NCBI GenBank assembly: GCA_030686995.1
Contig: CM060703.1
Coordinates: 113,717,361 to 113,781,360, forward strand
DNA: 64,000 nucleotides
Reading direction: 5' to 3'
From: Artemisia argyi
Taxonomy: Eukaryota > Streptophyta > Magnoliopsida > Asterales > Asteraceae
The first letter of the stretch is position 1. Each line of letters opens with the position of its first letter. Made by a program: the position numbers and the translations under genes. Below are positions 22,759 to 33,859 of this stretch, one piece after another. The notes beneath the pieces are model-generated. The model searched no databases. It had not been told where the DNA came from and saw nothing but the letters and a program-made list of their open reading frames with translations.

Positions 22759-25177
22759 ACTGGTACACATGGGTATTAACATTTCAATATTAATTATTTC
22801 ATTTGATTGATTTGTTATCATAATGGCTTGTGCACACATAACAGTGTACAACCCGTTCTTGTAAAGAAAGGACCCTGAGATACGCATCAGTGCCTCAATC
22901 CTGATATAAGGAGCAAAGGCTTCTTACTTTTGAGTAGAATTAATAAAAAAATTTCTGATTTTCATAATTCTGCTCAAAAGACAAGTATTTCACCTCAATG
23001 AGTATTCACTTGTTGAGGGGGAGCACTTGAAAAATTCATCGTTTGCAACACAAAAGTCCTTGTTCATATCTCCCCATAAGGCTCAAAAAGCATATTTTAA
23101 TCAAAAGTTTAACAAAAACAACATCTCATATGCTATTTTTGAGGGGGAGAAAAAGTGAAAGTGATTAAAATATGAAAATTAAAAGTTGCTTAAAAGTCAA
23201 ATCTCATGCGAGCTAGACTCAGATTCACCCAAGAATTGACGAAACATAAAAGTTAGTAATCTCGAAAAGACTTATCCTCGATGGGTAATAACATCAAGTT
23301 GGTTACTAGAGCTAGTTGTCACCTAAAAGCTGACAATGGAACTCTTTAACTAGCCACGTAAGCGTGTCTCGAAAAGGATTTGTCTTAGTAGAAATGTACC
23401 GTTTCGAGAAACTTTCTGTGGACTTGACCAGGCTGGGTAATAACTTCAAGCTAATCTAACTAGTGATGTTAGCGTGTCTCGAATCGGTCGGGTTCACTGA
23501 AAGCGGATCAATTCAAAAAGTGTTTGCTCCTCCCGCATGCGCAAATTTATTAAATACATATGAGCACATGTGAAGGGGGAGCCCTTCAAAAGTAAACACA
23601 AAACTCTCAAAGTGTTAAACAACTTTTAAGCATGAGATTTGACTTTTAAGCAACTTTTAACTTTATTAAATACATATGAGCACATGTGAAGGGGGAGCCC
23701 TTCAAAAGTAAACACAAAACTCTCAAAGTGTTAAACAAAATGTTTGATAATCACAAACACTTTGAGAGATTTTCAAAGGTTTCAGTGGCAATTATAGGAT
23801 AGTCATGGAGTTATAAGGTGACTAAGGTTAGGAAAAACCGTCCTATGATCCGCCATAGCTGGAGGGATCTACCCAAGGACATCACCACTAGTTAGAATTA
23901 GAAGTCCTTAGGTATGATACGAAAAAAAGGGAGAAAACAATGAAAGGGGAAAGAAGGAGTTGAAGAATTAAAAAGTAAAGTAAAGAATAGGGTGAAAAGA
24001 AATAGCCCTCCATATGTTCCACCTTAGGGCATACACCGGGTTCAATTCGTATGCTACTGGTTGTTGCTAAGGCAACGCCGGTATTAAAGATAAAGCCGTC
24101 ATGGACCCAGTGACGCAATGCACTAAACCTTCTAGCCACTCAAGTTCTCTTAAAAGAGCTTGTTTCGTTCTCACGGGGAACCGGTGTAATCTATCGACTT
24201 ATCTCTTAGAGATGGTTGATATTGAAGCAGGAGACCCCTCCCCAGTCTCCGCATAGGAAACCTAAGTATGCACTTTTTGAGTCTAGAGCCATGAGATACA
24301 TCAAAGATCTCTTAGGAACACTTAGTATTTCTACAACTGGTGTTCTACATCAATGGACACCAGCTGTAAATTATCGAGTCCTTCGCAGATCTTAGCAATC
24401 TGCCGAGAACGTTTATGAGAGAATTTACATAAGTATTTCTCAATGATTGAACGGCAATCCTGCCAGGGTCAAAATCTAACAGCCCTGACAACAGGTCACT
24501 TCGGTAACCCCATTCGGGTTACGCTTAGTGTTTGCAGTGGTTTCTTAGCGGTCTACAGTCGTGGAGTGATCCCCAGCGACTCACCCAGTCATTGAGCTAC
24601 TTAGTAGGTCTCGTAAGCTCCTTCGGGAGTATCTGACATGGGAACGGCCTTGATAAGGGTTAGAAGGAGTCTTCACACTATGCTGTTGATGATCTCTAGT
24701 TCCTTATCTATAAGTACCAGATGTTTTATTGCTAACTGTTTACCTGCAGGGATACATCATCTCCATGACGATGGATTCCACATGCTCATACATGCATCTT
24801 GAAGTCATCAAAAGCTCCCTCAAAGATCAACGCAACACAAAGTTCAAAGAAAGATTCTACGCCAAAAAGAATAATCTACAAAGTATAAAGACTAAAGATC
24901 AAAAGTAAAAGAAAGGGAACTACGTGCATGTATAAGTCAGAATTCAAAGATGTATGAGCATGTTGGAATGGCGGCCTACCACCACAGACGCGGAAGTGAC
25001 GAAAGGCAGACAACTTCATTACTTGATCACTATCACAACAACAACGAACAAAGAACAAAAAACGACGAATGATTCTTATCTAAAGATTTTTGAAAGACGT
25101 CTAAAGCTGTGAAAGTCAAAAATGAAGAAATGACAAAGACGTCGAGCAACCGTGATGACCGACCCTTAGGGGGAGAT
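22759..25177 (+). other. 3' non-coding region of Sirevirus 1 with multiple polypurine tracts
   Basis: No credible ORF. GGGGGAG tracts occur near 23013, 23144, 23574, 23690 and 25169; the last abuts the LTR and is probably the main primer. The tract at 23013 is preceded by pairing arms CCTCAA/TTGAGG. The region also contains a 31-nt perfect inverted repeat (23179-23209 / 23630-23660), a 75-77 bp direct duplication (23546-23622 / 23662-23738), and two tight hairpins near 24504 and 24618. A short repeated phrase with GGGTAATAAC and GTGTCTCGAA lies at about 23285-23370 and 23428-23490. Confidence 0.7.
23546..23738 (+). repeat. Direct duplication around a purine tract, with inverted filler
   Basis: Two identical copies of about 76 bp (23546-23622 and 23662-23738), each containing GAAGGGGGAGCCC. 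They are separated by about 39 bp that is the reverse complement of sequence at 23179-23209. The pattern looks like template switching during reverse transcription. Confidence 0.75.
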
Positions 25178-25807
25178 TGTTGGGATCAAAGTTTTACTAT
25201 TTTATCAAGTCTCGGTCATTTGTAATAAAAGTTAGGTTGCTTTATTATTAGTTACTTACATTTGTTATCATTTATGTATTTAAGGCTTATGAAAAGCCCA
25301 CAAGGCCTTACAAGCCCACGAATTCAAGGATGATGGGAGCTAGGAGTGTTGCCCTAGCTTCCCTCCTATAAATAGAACCCTTAGGTCTCATTTGTATTTG
25401 GTTGGTTATTTGAAATCTTAAGAAAACTCTTGCAATTATATTTCTCTCATTCTCATAATCATCCCAAATCATTATATCTATCTCATTCTTGCTTGTGTGA
25501 TATTAATATGGGTACGTAACACGTATGTTTTAGTCTTGAGACTAAGTAGACTTCCAAACATTTCTCTATGATTAGCGTTATCCATGAATTTACATATCTC
25601 ATTCTTGGTAAGACATAGGATACTTAATTCGTTGTGTATTTATAGATAACCCGGAAGGTCTTAAGTGATTATACCTTTCCTTTTGAGGCTTTGCTTAAGT
25701 TCACAAAGATTCTTTCCTATATTATACCCTTGTTTAATTATCTTAACATTGTTTATCTTAACTATTTTGAAAGGTCCAATTTTTTCCATTTGTTGTTTTG
25801 ACTCTTT
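25178..25807 (+). repeat. 3' LTR of Sirevirus 1, first part
   Basis: Starts TGTTGGGATC right after the tract AGGGGGAGAT. TATAAATAG at 25367-25375 marks the promoter. It is interrupted at 25807/25808 by Sirevirus 2 and resumes at 37414-37468, ending in CTAACA. Total 685 bp without the extra target copy. Confidence 0.8.
25803..25807. other. Target site duplication TCTTT, left (Sirevirus 2)
   Basis: TCTTT at 25803-25807 and again at 37409-37413, exactly flanking the TG...CA ends of Sirevirus 2. Confidence 0.9.
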
Positions 25808-26154
25808 TGTTAATACAAATATCGCCTAAAAACGTTATTTATATTTTACGATCTTTGCTAAGTTTTGTTAAACGACGAAATGTAAACTTTAGTTTCTAAG
25901 TAAAACATAATCTTAGTTTTAAAGACTTGCATAAACTAGACATTTGCTACATTTTACATTTCATAAAACACAACACTTTTTGTTTCTTAAAATTGAAATG
26001 TCACATCACATTTATGGCAAGTTTTATCAATATACATTTATGGAAACAAAGTGTGTTTGACTAACCATATGTTTGCTTGCAAGTTTTGTGTTTGACTGGG
26101 TATAATGAGATGTGCCATTGTTTGGTTTGCAAGATTTATTGCAAAACCAACTGC

Positions 26155-26222
26155 AAGCCCGGCGGAACCCTAGGGGTACACGGGCGGAACCCATCTGAGG
26201 GTTCCGCCGTATCTGCCAGGCC
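26155..26222 (+). promoter_or_regulatory. Nested CGG palindrome module in U3
   Basis: Inner perfect 10-bp palindrome GGCGGAACCC / ATCTGA / GGGTTCCGCC at 26183-26208, nested in weaker outer arms (GCCCGGCGGA ... TCTGCCAGGC), just upstream of the TATA box. Maize Sireviruses are known to carry CGG-type palindromes in their LTRs. Related modules occur at 28411-28498, 31974-32038, 34216-34353 and, in Sirevirus 3, about 40258-40312. Confidence 0.75.
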
Positions 26223-26237
26223 TGTAGAAGGTTTTGC

Positions 26238-26245
26238 TATAAATA
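26238..26245 (+). promoter_or_regulatory. TATA box, Sirevirus 2 5' LTR
   Basis: TATAAATA, about 16 bp after the palindrome module; repeated at 36743-36750 in the 3' LTR. Expected to drive the genomic RNA. Confidence 0.7.
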
Positions 26246-26904
26246 CTAAGCCACAAGTTTGATTTTTGGCTTATCACTCTACATCATATTTTCACACATT
26301 CATTCATTCTTTCATCTAACCCTTTAACATCTCATATGTGAAGTTTCTTTTTGTAGCAAAGAGATTCACGAGTTCATAAAAAGTTACAAGTACTCAACAC
26401 AACGTTGCAAGACTTGTTGGCTTAGCATTGTGTAGACTTGTGTAGCTTACACTTCATTTGATTGTGTATTTTCAGTAGTGATCGGTTAGTATTTTAGTCC
26501 TCAAAATACAAAGTGTGACGGGAGTTGTTGTACCCTTGTAAAAGAACTAACGGGAGTGGTTGTACCCTTGTAAAAGAACTCGACATCTAGCTTAGCGTCG
26601 GTAAAGGTGTATAAGCGACGTGTAAGGTTTTCTCCGCCGGTGAAAGGAGCTTGTTGACTAGTGAAAGAAACTCTCGAGTTGGATACTCGGGGCATGGACG
26701 TAGGTCAAGGAAAAAGAGTCCTTGTAGCCGAACCAGGATAAATACTCGTGTTGTGGTTTGATCGTTTCTTTCATTTACTTGCATGTTATATATTGTGTTT
26801 GTGTCTATATATCTTTGATCAAACGGAAAGTTTCAAAGCTAATTAAACAAGTTAAAAAGATTTTAAACAGTAAACTATTCAACCCCCCTTCTAGTTTTCC
26901 ACAA

Positions 26905-26918
26905 TTGGCATCAAGAGC
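26905..26918 (+). other. Primer binding site, Sirevirus 2
   Basis: TTGGCATCAAGAGC begins one base after the LTR end. It resembles the initiator-Met tRNA site of Copia elements (TGGTATCAGAGC) with one substitution and one inserted base. Sirevirus 3 has the same sequence at 39528-39541 on the other strand. Confidence 0.75.
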
Positions 26919-26970
26919 TACGTTACTCAAGCTTTTAAAATATATTGTGTTTTAAAACTTGAAATGATCC

Positions 26971-28800
26971 ATGGATTTTGAAAATTACAAAGAAGGGCAA
27001 TATATGCAAAGACTACCACTTTTTGAAGCAAATGGTTTTATATATTGGAAAAACCGTTTTGAAACTTACGTGAAATCTAAAGATACAGATTTGTGGTATA
27101 TAATCATTGATGGTGATAATATAGCTTCTAATACTAAAGATGATGATCAAGAGAAATTGATTGCTAAAAATAATGAAGCTAAAATGATGCTTTACAACGC
27201 TTTACCTAAGAAAGAATATGAAAGAGTCTTTATGTGTAAAACCGCCAAAGATATTTGGCAATCTTTAATAGTCACTCATCAAGGAAACTCACAAGTCAAG
27301 GATAACAAAATTGATCTTCTTGTTAAACAATATGAACAATTTGTTATTCCCGAAGATGAGATTATTGATAATGCATTTGCTAGGTTTAACACTATTATTA
27401 CTTCACTTAAAGCACTTGATGAATCTTTTTGTAGTAAGAATTTTGTCAGGAAATTCCTTAGAGCACTCCATCCGAAGTGGAGAGCACGACAATTGAAGAA
27501 TCCAAAGATCTGTCAAGCATGTCACTTGACGAGCTAATTGGAAACCTCAAAGTTCATGCAATGGTAATGGAAAAAGATTCGGAACTAGTTAGGGGCAAGA
27601 AAGAAAAGGTTAAGTCCATTTCCTTGAAAGCTAGAGTCCAATCAAGTGATGATGAAGAATCTACTTCGGATAGTGATGATGAGGAATATGCTATGGCCGT
27701 TAGAGACTTCAAGAAGTTCTTTCGTAGAAGAGGGAAGTTTGTAAGGCAACCTAAAGATGACAAGAAAACTTTCTGAAAAGATCGTGATGATAGGAAAGGA
27801 AAGGTAGAAAGGAAATGCTATAGGTGTAGAGACACAAGTCATCTAGTAGGAGAATGTCCAAAACCACCCAAAAGCAAACCTCAACAAGCTTTTGTGGGTG
27901 GTGCTTGGAGTGACTATGAAGGAGATGACGATGAGCCAAAGAATGATGATATTGCTCTCATGGCTCACGACTCAAATGAGGTATTCTCCAACTCATCTTA
28001 CTCCTCTATTGATGATGACACCTTACAAAAAGAATATAACAAACTTTGTGAATTGAGCTTAAAAATCATAAACAAAAATAAGTTTTTGAAAACTAAAAAG
28101 GAGTTTTTAGAAAATGAAGTTTATGAGTTAAAAGAAAAAGCTAAAAGATTAGAAAAGAGTAAAGGTATTGACACATCTTGCAAATCATGTGAAGAGCTTA
28201 AACTCGAAGTTGAGAAACATAAAATTACTCAAAATGATCTAATAAAACAAACCACAAAGTTTAAGAAGTTCGATAAGAGCATTTCTTGTACGGATGAAAT
28301 TATGAAACTTCAAAAGTCACCCTTTGATAAAACAGGACTAGGATTCATGAAAATAGAAACTTCAAAGGGTTAAACGAAACAAGAGAAGAATGCACAAGAA
28401 ACTAACAAAACTGCTACAGCAGCCCGCAGAACAGACGGAACCCAATCCAGGGTTCCGCCCGTTGGACCCGAAGGTTCCGCCAGGTCTGCTGCAGCAGTAA
28501 CACCATCCACATCGGATCGTTCAAAATTTGTTAAAGTTACATATAAAAATGGAACAAAACCTGCCTTTAAAACTGGAGTAGGACTTAGTAAAAATGAATT
28601 TAGAGCTAAGACTACTCAACCAAGACCTAAGACTCCAATTCCCAAATGCCCCTTTCCAAAGAGCAACTTCAACACACGACCAAACTACCAACATGTATGC
28701 AACTTCAACACACAACCAAAACACTCCTGGACATTACCAAACTCCAAATTACATGTCATGGAACCCTTATGTTCTATTTTCATACTTGGAACAAGTTAAT
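26971..28800 (+). pseudogene. gag: Copia gag, frameshifted
   Basis: Nucleocapsid/capsid protein. The first 170 codons (from ATG 26971) match the Copia gag core (FIYWKNRFETYVKS, KDIWQSL, RKFLRALHPKWR). A likely 1-nt deletion near 27483 moves the rest into another frame: IEESKDLSSMSLDELIGNLK, an acidic stretch, then the zinc knuckle CYRCRDTSHLVGEC (CX2CX4HX4C) at 27816-27857. A coiled-coil-like Lys/Glu region follows at about 28020-28300. Stops interrupt this frame at 27774 (TGA) and 28371 (TAA), and reading continues to about 28800. A CGG palindrome module is embedded in frame at 28411-28498, so it is translated as part of gag. Confidence 0.8.
28411..28498 (+). other. CGG palindrome module inside gag
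   Basis: Inner GACGGAACCC / AATCCA / GGGTTCCGCC (again a 6-nt loop) plus a further GGTTCCGCC, with outer arms built on CTGC/GCAG. Same design as the U3 module although it lies in coding sequence. Confidence 0.65.
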
Positions 28801-28839
28801 GGTATGCTTAACCAAAATGGACCCATGAGAAATTGGGGA

Positions 28840-31800
28840 CCAAATGTTTGAGTGTTTTTCGTAAAATAGGTGTGCCTCAAAGTTTGTTTGGAACCGGATG
28901 AATGGATTAAAGATAGAGGTTGTTCAAGGCACATGACGGGTAACAAAAGCCTCTTCACTACTTATCACAAATGTGATGGAGGTAATGTTACGTTTGGTAG
29001 TAAAGCTAAGAGAAAAATCATCGGAAAAGGTACAATCTCTCATGACTCCCTTTTTATAGATGATGTAGCTCATGTTGATAACTTAGGTTTTAATCTTCTT
29101 AGTATTAGTCAACTTTTTCGTAATAAGTATAATGTCCTTTTTAGTGAAAACGGAAGTAAAATACTTAAAGATGGTATAACCATAGCCAAAGGTGTCCTTA
29201 AGAACAACGTACACGTCATGAAGATGGATCCAACATCTAGAGACAAACTTTGTCTTACCTCATTAGATGAATCTTCAATTTTATGGCATAGACGTTTAGG
29301 ACACGCTAACATGAGACTAATTCAAAACCTCTCCTCCAAAGACTTAGTTCGAAACCTACCTAAGTTGAAATACGACCAACACTTTTGTGATGCTTGCAAA
29401 GTCGGTAAACAAGTCCATAGTAGCCATAAGGCTAAAAACTTGGTTTCTACATCTAGGTATCTAGAACTTTTGCATATGGATTTATTTGGTCCATCCGGTA
29501 TACAAAGTTATTGAGGTAACTTCTACACTTTGGTCATAGTTGATGATTACTCAAGATATACTTGGACGAAATTTTTGAAAAGTAAAAATGAAGCTTTTGA
29601 TAAATTTGAGATTCTATGTAAGAAAATTCAAAATCAAGTAGGGTATAATATTGTGTCTATTAGAACGGATCACGGTCGTGAATTTGATAATGAATTTCAA
29701 TTTGGAAACTTTTGTGATATTAATGGTATTACTCATAACTTTTCGGCTCCACGTACCCCTCAATCTAATGGTGTAGTAGAACGTAAAAACCGGACATTGC
29801 AACAGATGAGTAGAACAATGCTTAATGAACAAAACATTCTACAAAAGTTTTGGTGTAATGTCGTTGACACATCAACGTACATTTTAAATCGAGTCTTAAT
29901 TAGACCATTTTTGAATAAAACTTCTTATGAACTATATAAAGGTAAAAAGCCTACATTAGGATACTTTAGAGTGTTTGGGAGTAAATGTTTCATTCTTAAC
30001 ACCAAGGATTATCTCACCAAATTTGTCCCAAAGTCTTATGAAGGTGTATTTCTTGGATACTCATAAAATAGTAAAGCTTACACTGTTTTGAACAAAGAAA
30101 CCTTAAGAGTCGAGGAATCGTTGAACGTAACATTTGACGAGAGTCCACCTCCCTCTAAGACATCACCTTTGGTAGATGATGACTTAGTTGAAAGCCAAGC
30201 AATAGAAAGTCAAGAGATTTTAGGTAATGACAAGGAAAATGAACTATTAAACAAAGAACTTGTCAATGTCAAAGAATCTAAAAGTCATCCATTAGATGGT
30301 GTCATAGGCATAATTAACGAAAGAACACTAAGATCAAAAGTTCAAAATGAAAGCAACTACTTTTGTTTCGTGTCAACCATTGAACCGAAAAACATTAATG
30401 AAGCCATTAAAGATGAGTCTTGGGTAATTGCAATGCAAGAAGAGTTAAACCAATTTGTTAGGAATGATGTATGGACATTAGTTCCTCAAGCAAAGAGTCA
30501 AACTATAATTGGAACAAAATGGGTCTTTCATAATAAAATGGATGAAAATGGAATTGTGTCTAGAAACAAAGCTAGGCTAGTTGTACAAGGATATAACCAA
30601 CAAGAAGGCATTGACTACGATGAAACTTTTGCTCCGGTTGCTAGGCTCGAGTCAATTAGAATCTTACTTGCATATGCATGTGCACACAATTTTAAACTCT
30701 TTCAAATGGACATCAAAAGTGCATTTCTAAATGGAGTCATAAATGAAGAAGTGTATGTATCTCAACCACCGGGCTTCATCGATTTTGAAAAACCAAATCA
30801 TGTCTACAAACTTAAAAAGGCTCTTTACGGACTTAAGCAAGCTCCAAAAGCATGGTATGATTGACTTAAAACCTTCCTAGTTGACCATAAGTATACCATG
30901 GGCTTAGTTGATAATACTCTCTTCACTAAGAAGAAAGATTCACATATTATCATAGTCCAAATCTATGTTGATGACATTATGTTCGGATCAACTTGTCAAG
31001 AATTATGTGTGGATTTCTCAAAAATCATGCATGACGAGTTTGAAATGAGTATGATGGGAGAACTCAACTTTTTCCTAGGACTCCAAATTAAACAACTAGA
31101 AGATGGTATCTTCTTTAACCAATCTAAATATATTAAGGACATGCTTAAGAAATTTGGATTAGAAGATTCGAAACCAATCAAAACACCCATGTCCATGGAA
31201 AATAAACTCACCAAGGATGAGGAAAGTGAATCCGTAGATAGCACTAAATATAGAGGTATGATTGGTAGTCTACTTTACCTAACGGCTAGTAGACCCGACA
31301 TTATGTTTAGTGTTTGTCTATGTGCTCGTTTTCAAGAAGATCCTAAGACTACTCATCTCAAAGCCATTAAAAGGATTTTTAGGTATATTAAGGGCACTAC
31401 ACATTTAGGTTTATGGTATCCCAAAGGAACGGGAATAGACACCATAGTGTATGCCGACTCGGATCATGCCGGTGACTATGTTGATAGAAAAAGTACAAGT
31501 GGTATTTGTACTTTTGTTGGACATTCTCTCACCTCATGGTTCTCTAAGAAGCAAACGGCTCTTGCTATCTCAACAACGGAAGCCGAGTACGTTTCGGCCG
31601 GAAAGGCATGTCAACAAGCTCTTTGGATGAAGCAAGCTCTTGTCGACTACGGAATTCAACTTAACGACATCACAATTCTTTGTGACAACAAAGGTGCCAT
31701 TGATCTTAGCAAAAACCCGGTTCAACACGCTCGTACCAAACATATTGAAATCCGTCATCATTTCCTTCGTGACAACGTTCAAAAAGGAAATATCTCAATT

Positions 31801-31911
31801 GAGAAAGTTTCTTCCGAAGACAACATAGCCGACATTCTCACAAAACCCCTTAAACGTAAACCTTTTAACCTTCTTAGGCTAGGCTTAGGACTCATGGAAC
31901 CTACGTTGTAG
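28840..31911 (+). pseudogene. pol: Copia pol (protease, integrase, RT, RNase H), nonsense codons
   Basis: One continuous frame with stops at 29512 (TGA), 30064 (TAA) and 30862 (TGA, at a likely Trp). Protease: WIKDRGCSRHMTG, where the usual D-S-G is D-R-G (Asp codon 28912), likely inactivating. Integrase: H-H-C-C finger (WHRRLGHAN ... CDAC) near 29284-29400, then catalytic residues in VDDYSRYTW (29542), RTDHG (29668) and VVERKNR (Glu 29779). RT: IKSAFLNGVINEEVYV and YVDDIMFGS at about 30964-30990. RNase H: DSDHAGD, STTEAEYVS, LCDNKGA. It ends ADILTKPL...MEPTL with TAG at 31909. All domains are present and in Copia order. Loss of function comes from point nonsense mutations rather than large deletions. 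Confidence 0.9.
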
Positions 31912-31973
31912 TTCTGGACATTAGACAAAAATCACAAAAATCAAAACAAATCCATAACTTTTTTTCTCAGCAG

Positions 31974-32038
31974 GGTCAGCGGAACCCTCAGACACAGCGG
32001 ACGGATCCCTATTCAAAAGTCCGCCGTATCCGCTGACC
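31974..32038 (+). promoter_or_regulatory. CGG palindrome module ahead of accessory ORF 1
   Basis: Outer perfect 10-bp arms GGTCAGCGGA (31974-31983) and TCCGCTGACC (32029-32038) enclose inner arms GCGGAC/GTCCGC. It is followed by CTACAGAAT, a T-run and TTTATATTAAA (about 32056-32066), which parallels the U3 order palindrome, CTGCAGAA, T-rich, TATA. It may be an internal promoter (inference). Confidence 0.55.
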
Positions 32039-32184
32039 TACAGAATCATTTTTTTGTTTATATTAAACCAAACACCCATTATTTCATACCACCACTTCCA
32101 AACTGTTACTATTCACTTTACCATCCATCCAAACCTGCGATTTCTTGGTCTTCCTTTCACTCACATTTCAAATCAATCATCATT

Positions 32185-32741
32185 GTAAGTATTCTAAACT
32201 TGATTACAATCCTGATCTGAGTCTAGGAATTCTATTTTTTGCACAAAAACAAAAACTTGGGTTATGCATTAACTTGAGAAACTCATGCATAAAATTAGGT
32301 GTTTAACAAAACTAATCATGTTCCCCATAGTTAGGAATTTCATTCTTACTAAGTGTAAACATGTTTGCAAAAACACCCCATGTCAAATTTTTCCAAAAAA
32401 AATTTCTCACAAATAGGACAAATATTTTTTCGTCTCACATTGTGAATACAAAATCAAAAAGTTATGTTTAAAACATCACTTGCATAATGTCTCTTGAATG
32501 CTAAAGGGAATACATAACCAATATGTATTTTCGGGTACATTCAAACGAAGCTACATTGAACAAGGAGCGCTTGGGTTATCTTTTGTTTTATAACAAAACT
32601 TGCATTATAAAACGTTTTTGAAACATCAAAATGGGTCAAGATAACCGCACCTCTACATTGTTTTCATATAGGCACACACTAGAACACCCACATTATAATA
32701 GTCGTTTACTTAAACTAAAATGTGAAATTTTGTTTTTCTAG
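32185..32741 (+). other. Putative 5'-UTR intron of accessory ORF 1
   Basis: Donor GTAAGTATT at 32185 and acceptor TGTTTTTCTAG ending at 32741, 8 nt before the ATG at 32750. The 557-nt interval is A/T-rich and non-coding. It mirrors the intron-like interval before the env-like ORF of Sirevirus 1. Confidence 0.5.
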
Positions 32742-32749
32742 GAATCATC

Positions 32750-33859
32750 ATGCCTCCTCTAACCCACTACGACCACAAGGACACCATTAAGTACCTACCA
32801 AAACACCACAAAACCAAAGGCCTTATCCCAACTCAAGTCAATGTTTTCAAAGCCTTAGAAAAACATTATGTCCATGAGGGTAGAACCATTGACCCGTCCT
32901 TCCTAGAAGGCACAAACCTCTACACGGAATTTTCCACAATCAACTTTGAGTGTCTTTTAGAAATCGACGAGCCTATTTGTCCTAGGTTCATTTTGGAATT
33001 CTATGCATCCGTCGTCCTCTCCACGGATGATTATGGTCAAATGTCTACTAACTTTAGGGCTAGTAGTCATCAATACTCCTTCACTCTTGAGGAGTTTGCT
33101 CAAATCCTAGGTTTCCCAAACCGTGGTACTTGCATCTACTCTGACTTGCACTCCCTCTCAACTCTTGACACCCTCCATGACCGCATCCATCCTTATAACA
33201 CCCCTCTTGTGTCAAAAGACGTACTTCGTGACCACCTCTTTGTTAGGACAACCAACACTAGGAGAACCCGTTCGGGAAATGAGGTCGATAAGGACCCATA
33301 TGGAATGGAAATGAATGAACTCAAGCCTCAATTCAAGAAATTAGAGGAAGTCCTTAGAGCAAATGTCATTAGCACCATAGGAAACCGAGATCATATAAAT
33401 CTTTGCCTTTGCTACATGCTCTACTCTTTGTCCGTTAGGTAACCCTTCAACCTTGCCTACTACATGGCCAAGAGAATGGCCGACATTCCCGTGCATGGCA
33501 CAACGGCTATGCCGTATGGAATGCTCTTGACCCGTCTCTTTAGGTTCATCTCTCCCATTCCACCAACTCTAAACGGTCTTCGTCTTGACTACTCTCTCAT
33601 TCCACACACCTTTGTTCCACTTAGTGATAAGAGAGTTTACAAAGCCCAAGGAAAACGTCCTCATCCTCCTACCTCCTCATCATCTTTATCAATGAGTGAA
33701 GATGACTCTTTGCCCAACTCTAGGCTCCCACCTCTAGAATACCTATCCCAACTTCCGGATATTCCAAATGAGTCGGCGGAGTTCAAGCAAACAAAGGGGA
33801 TGTTTAAGAATCTTGGAAGATTCCTTGGAAAGCTCAAGAACAAGATTAACCGTCAATGA
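32750..33859 (+). pseudogene. Accessory ORF 1, 'plant transposon protein'-like
   Basis: 369 codons in one frame with a single stop (TAA at 33440-33442, just after LCYMLYSLSVR). I recognise the general style of the putative plant transposon protein family (Pfam PF20167): CPRFILEFYASVVL, FTLEEFAQILGFPNRG, and TAMPYGMLLTRLFRFI. The tail is Ser/Pro-rich, then basic (FLGKLKNKINR). No transposase catalytic triad is visible, so the family name should not be read as an activity. It lies after pol in the slot of the Sirevirus env-like gene and has its own splice acceptor and palindrome module upstream. Function unknown. Confidence 0.65.

Larger units (their letters stand above)
25808..26903 (+). repeat. 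5' LTR of Sirevirus 2
   Basis: 1096 bp, TGTTAATAC...CCACA. It contains the CGG palindrome module (26155-26222) followed within about 20 bp by TATAAATA (26238-26245). Confidence 0.9.
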
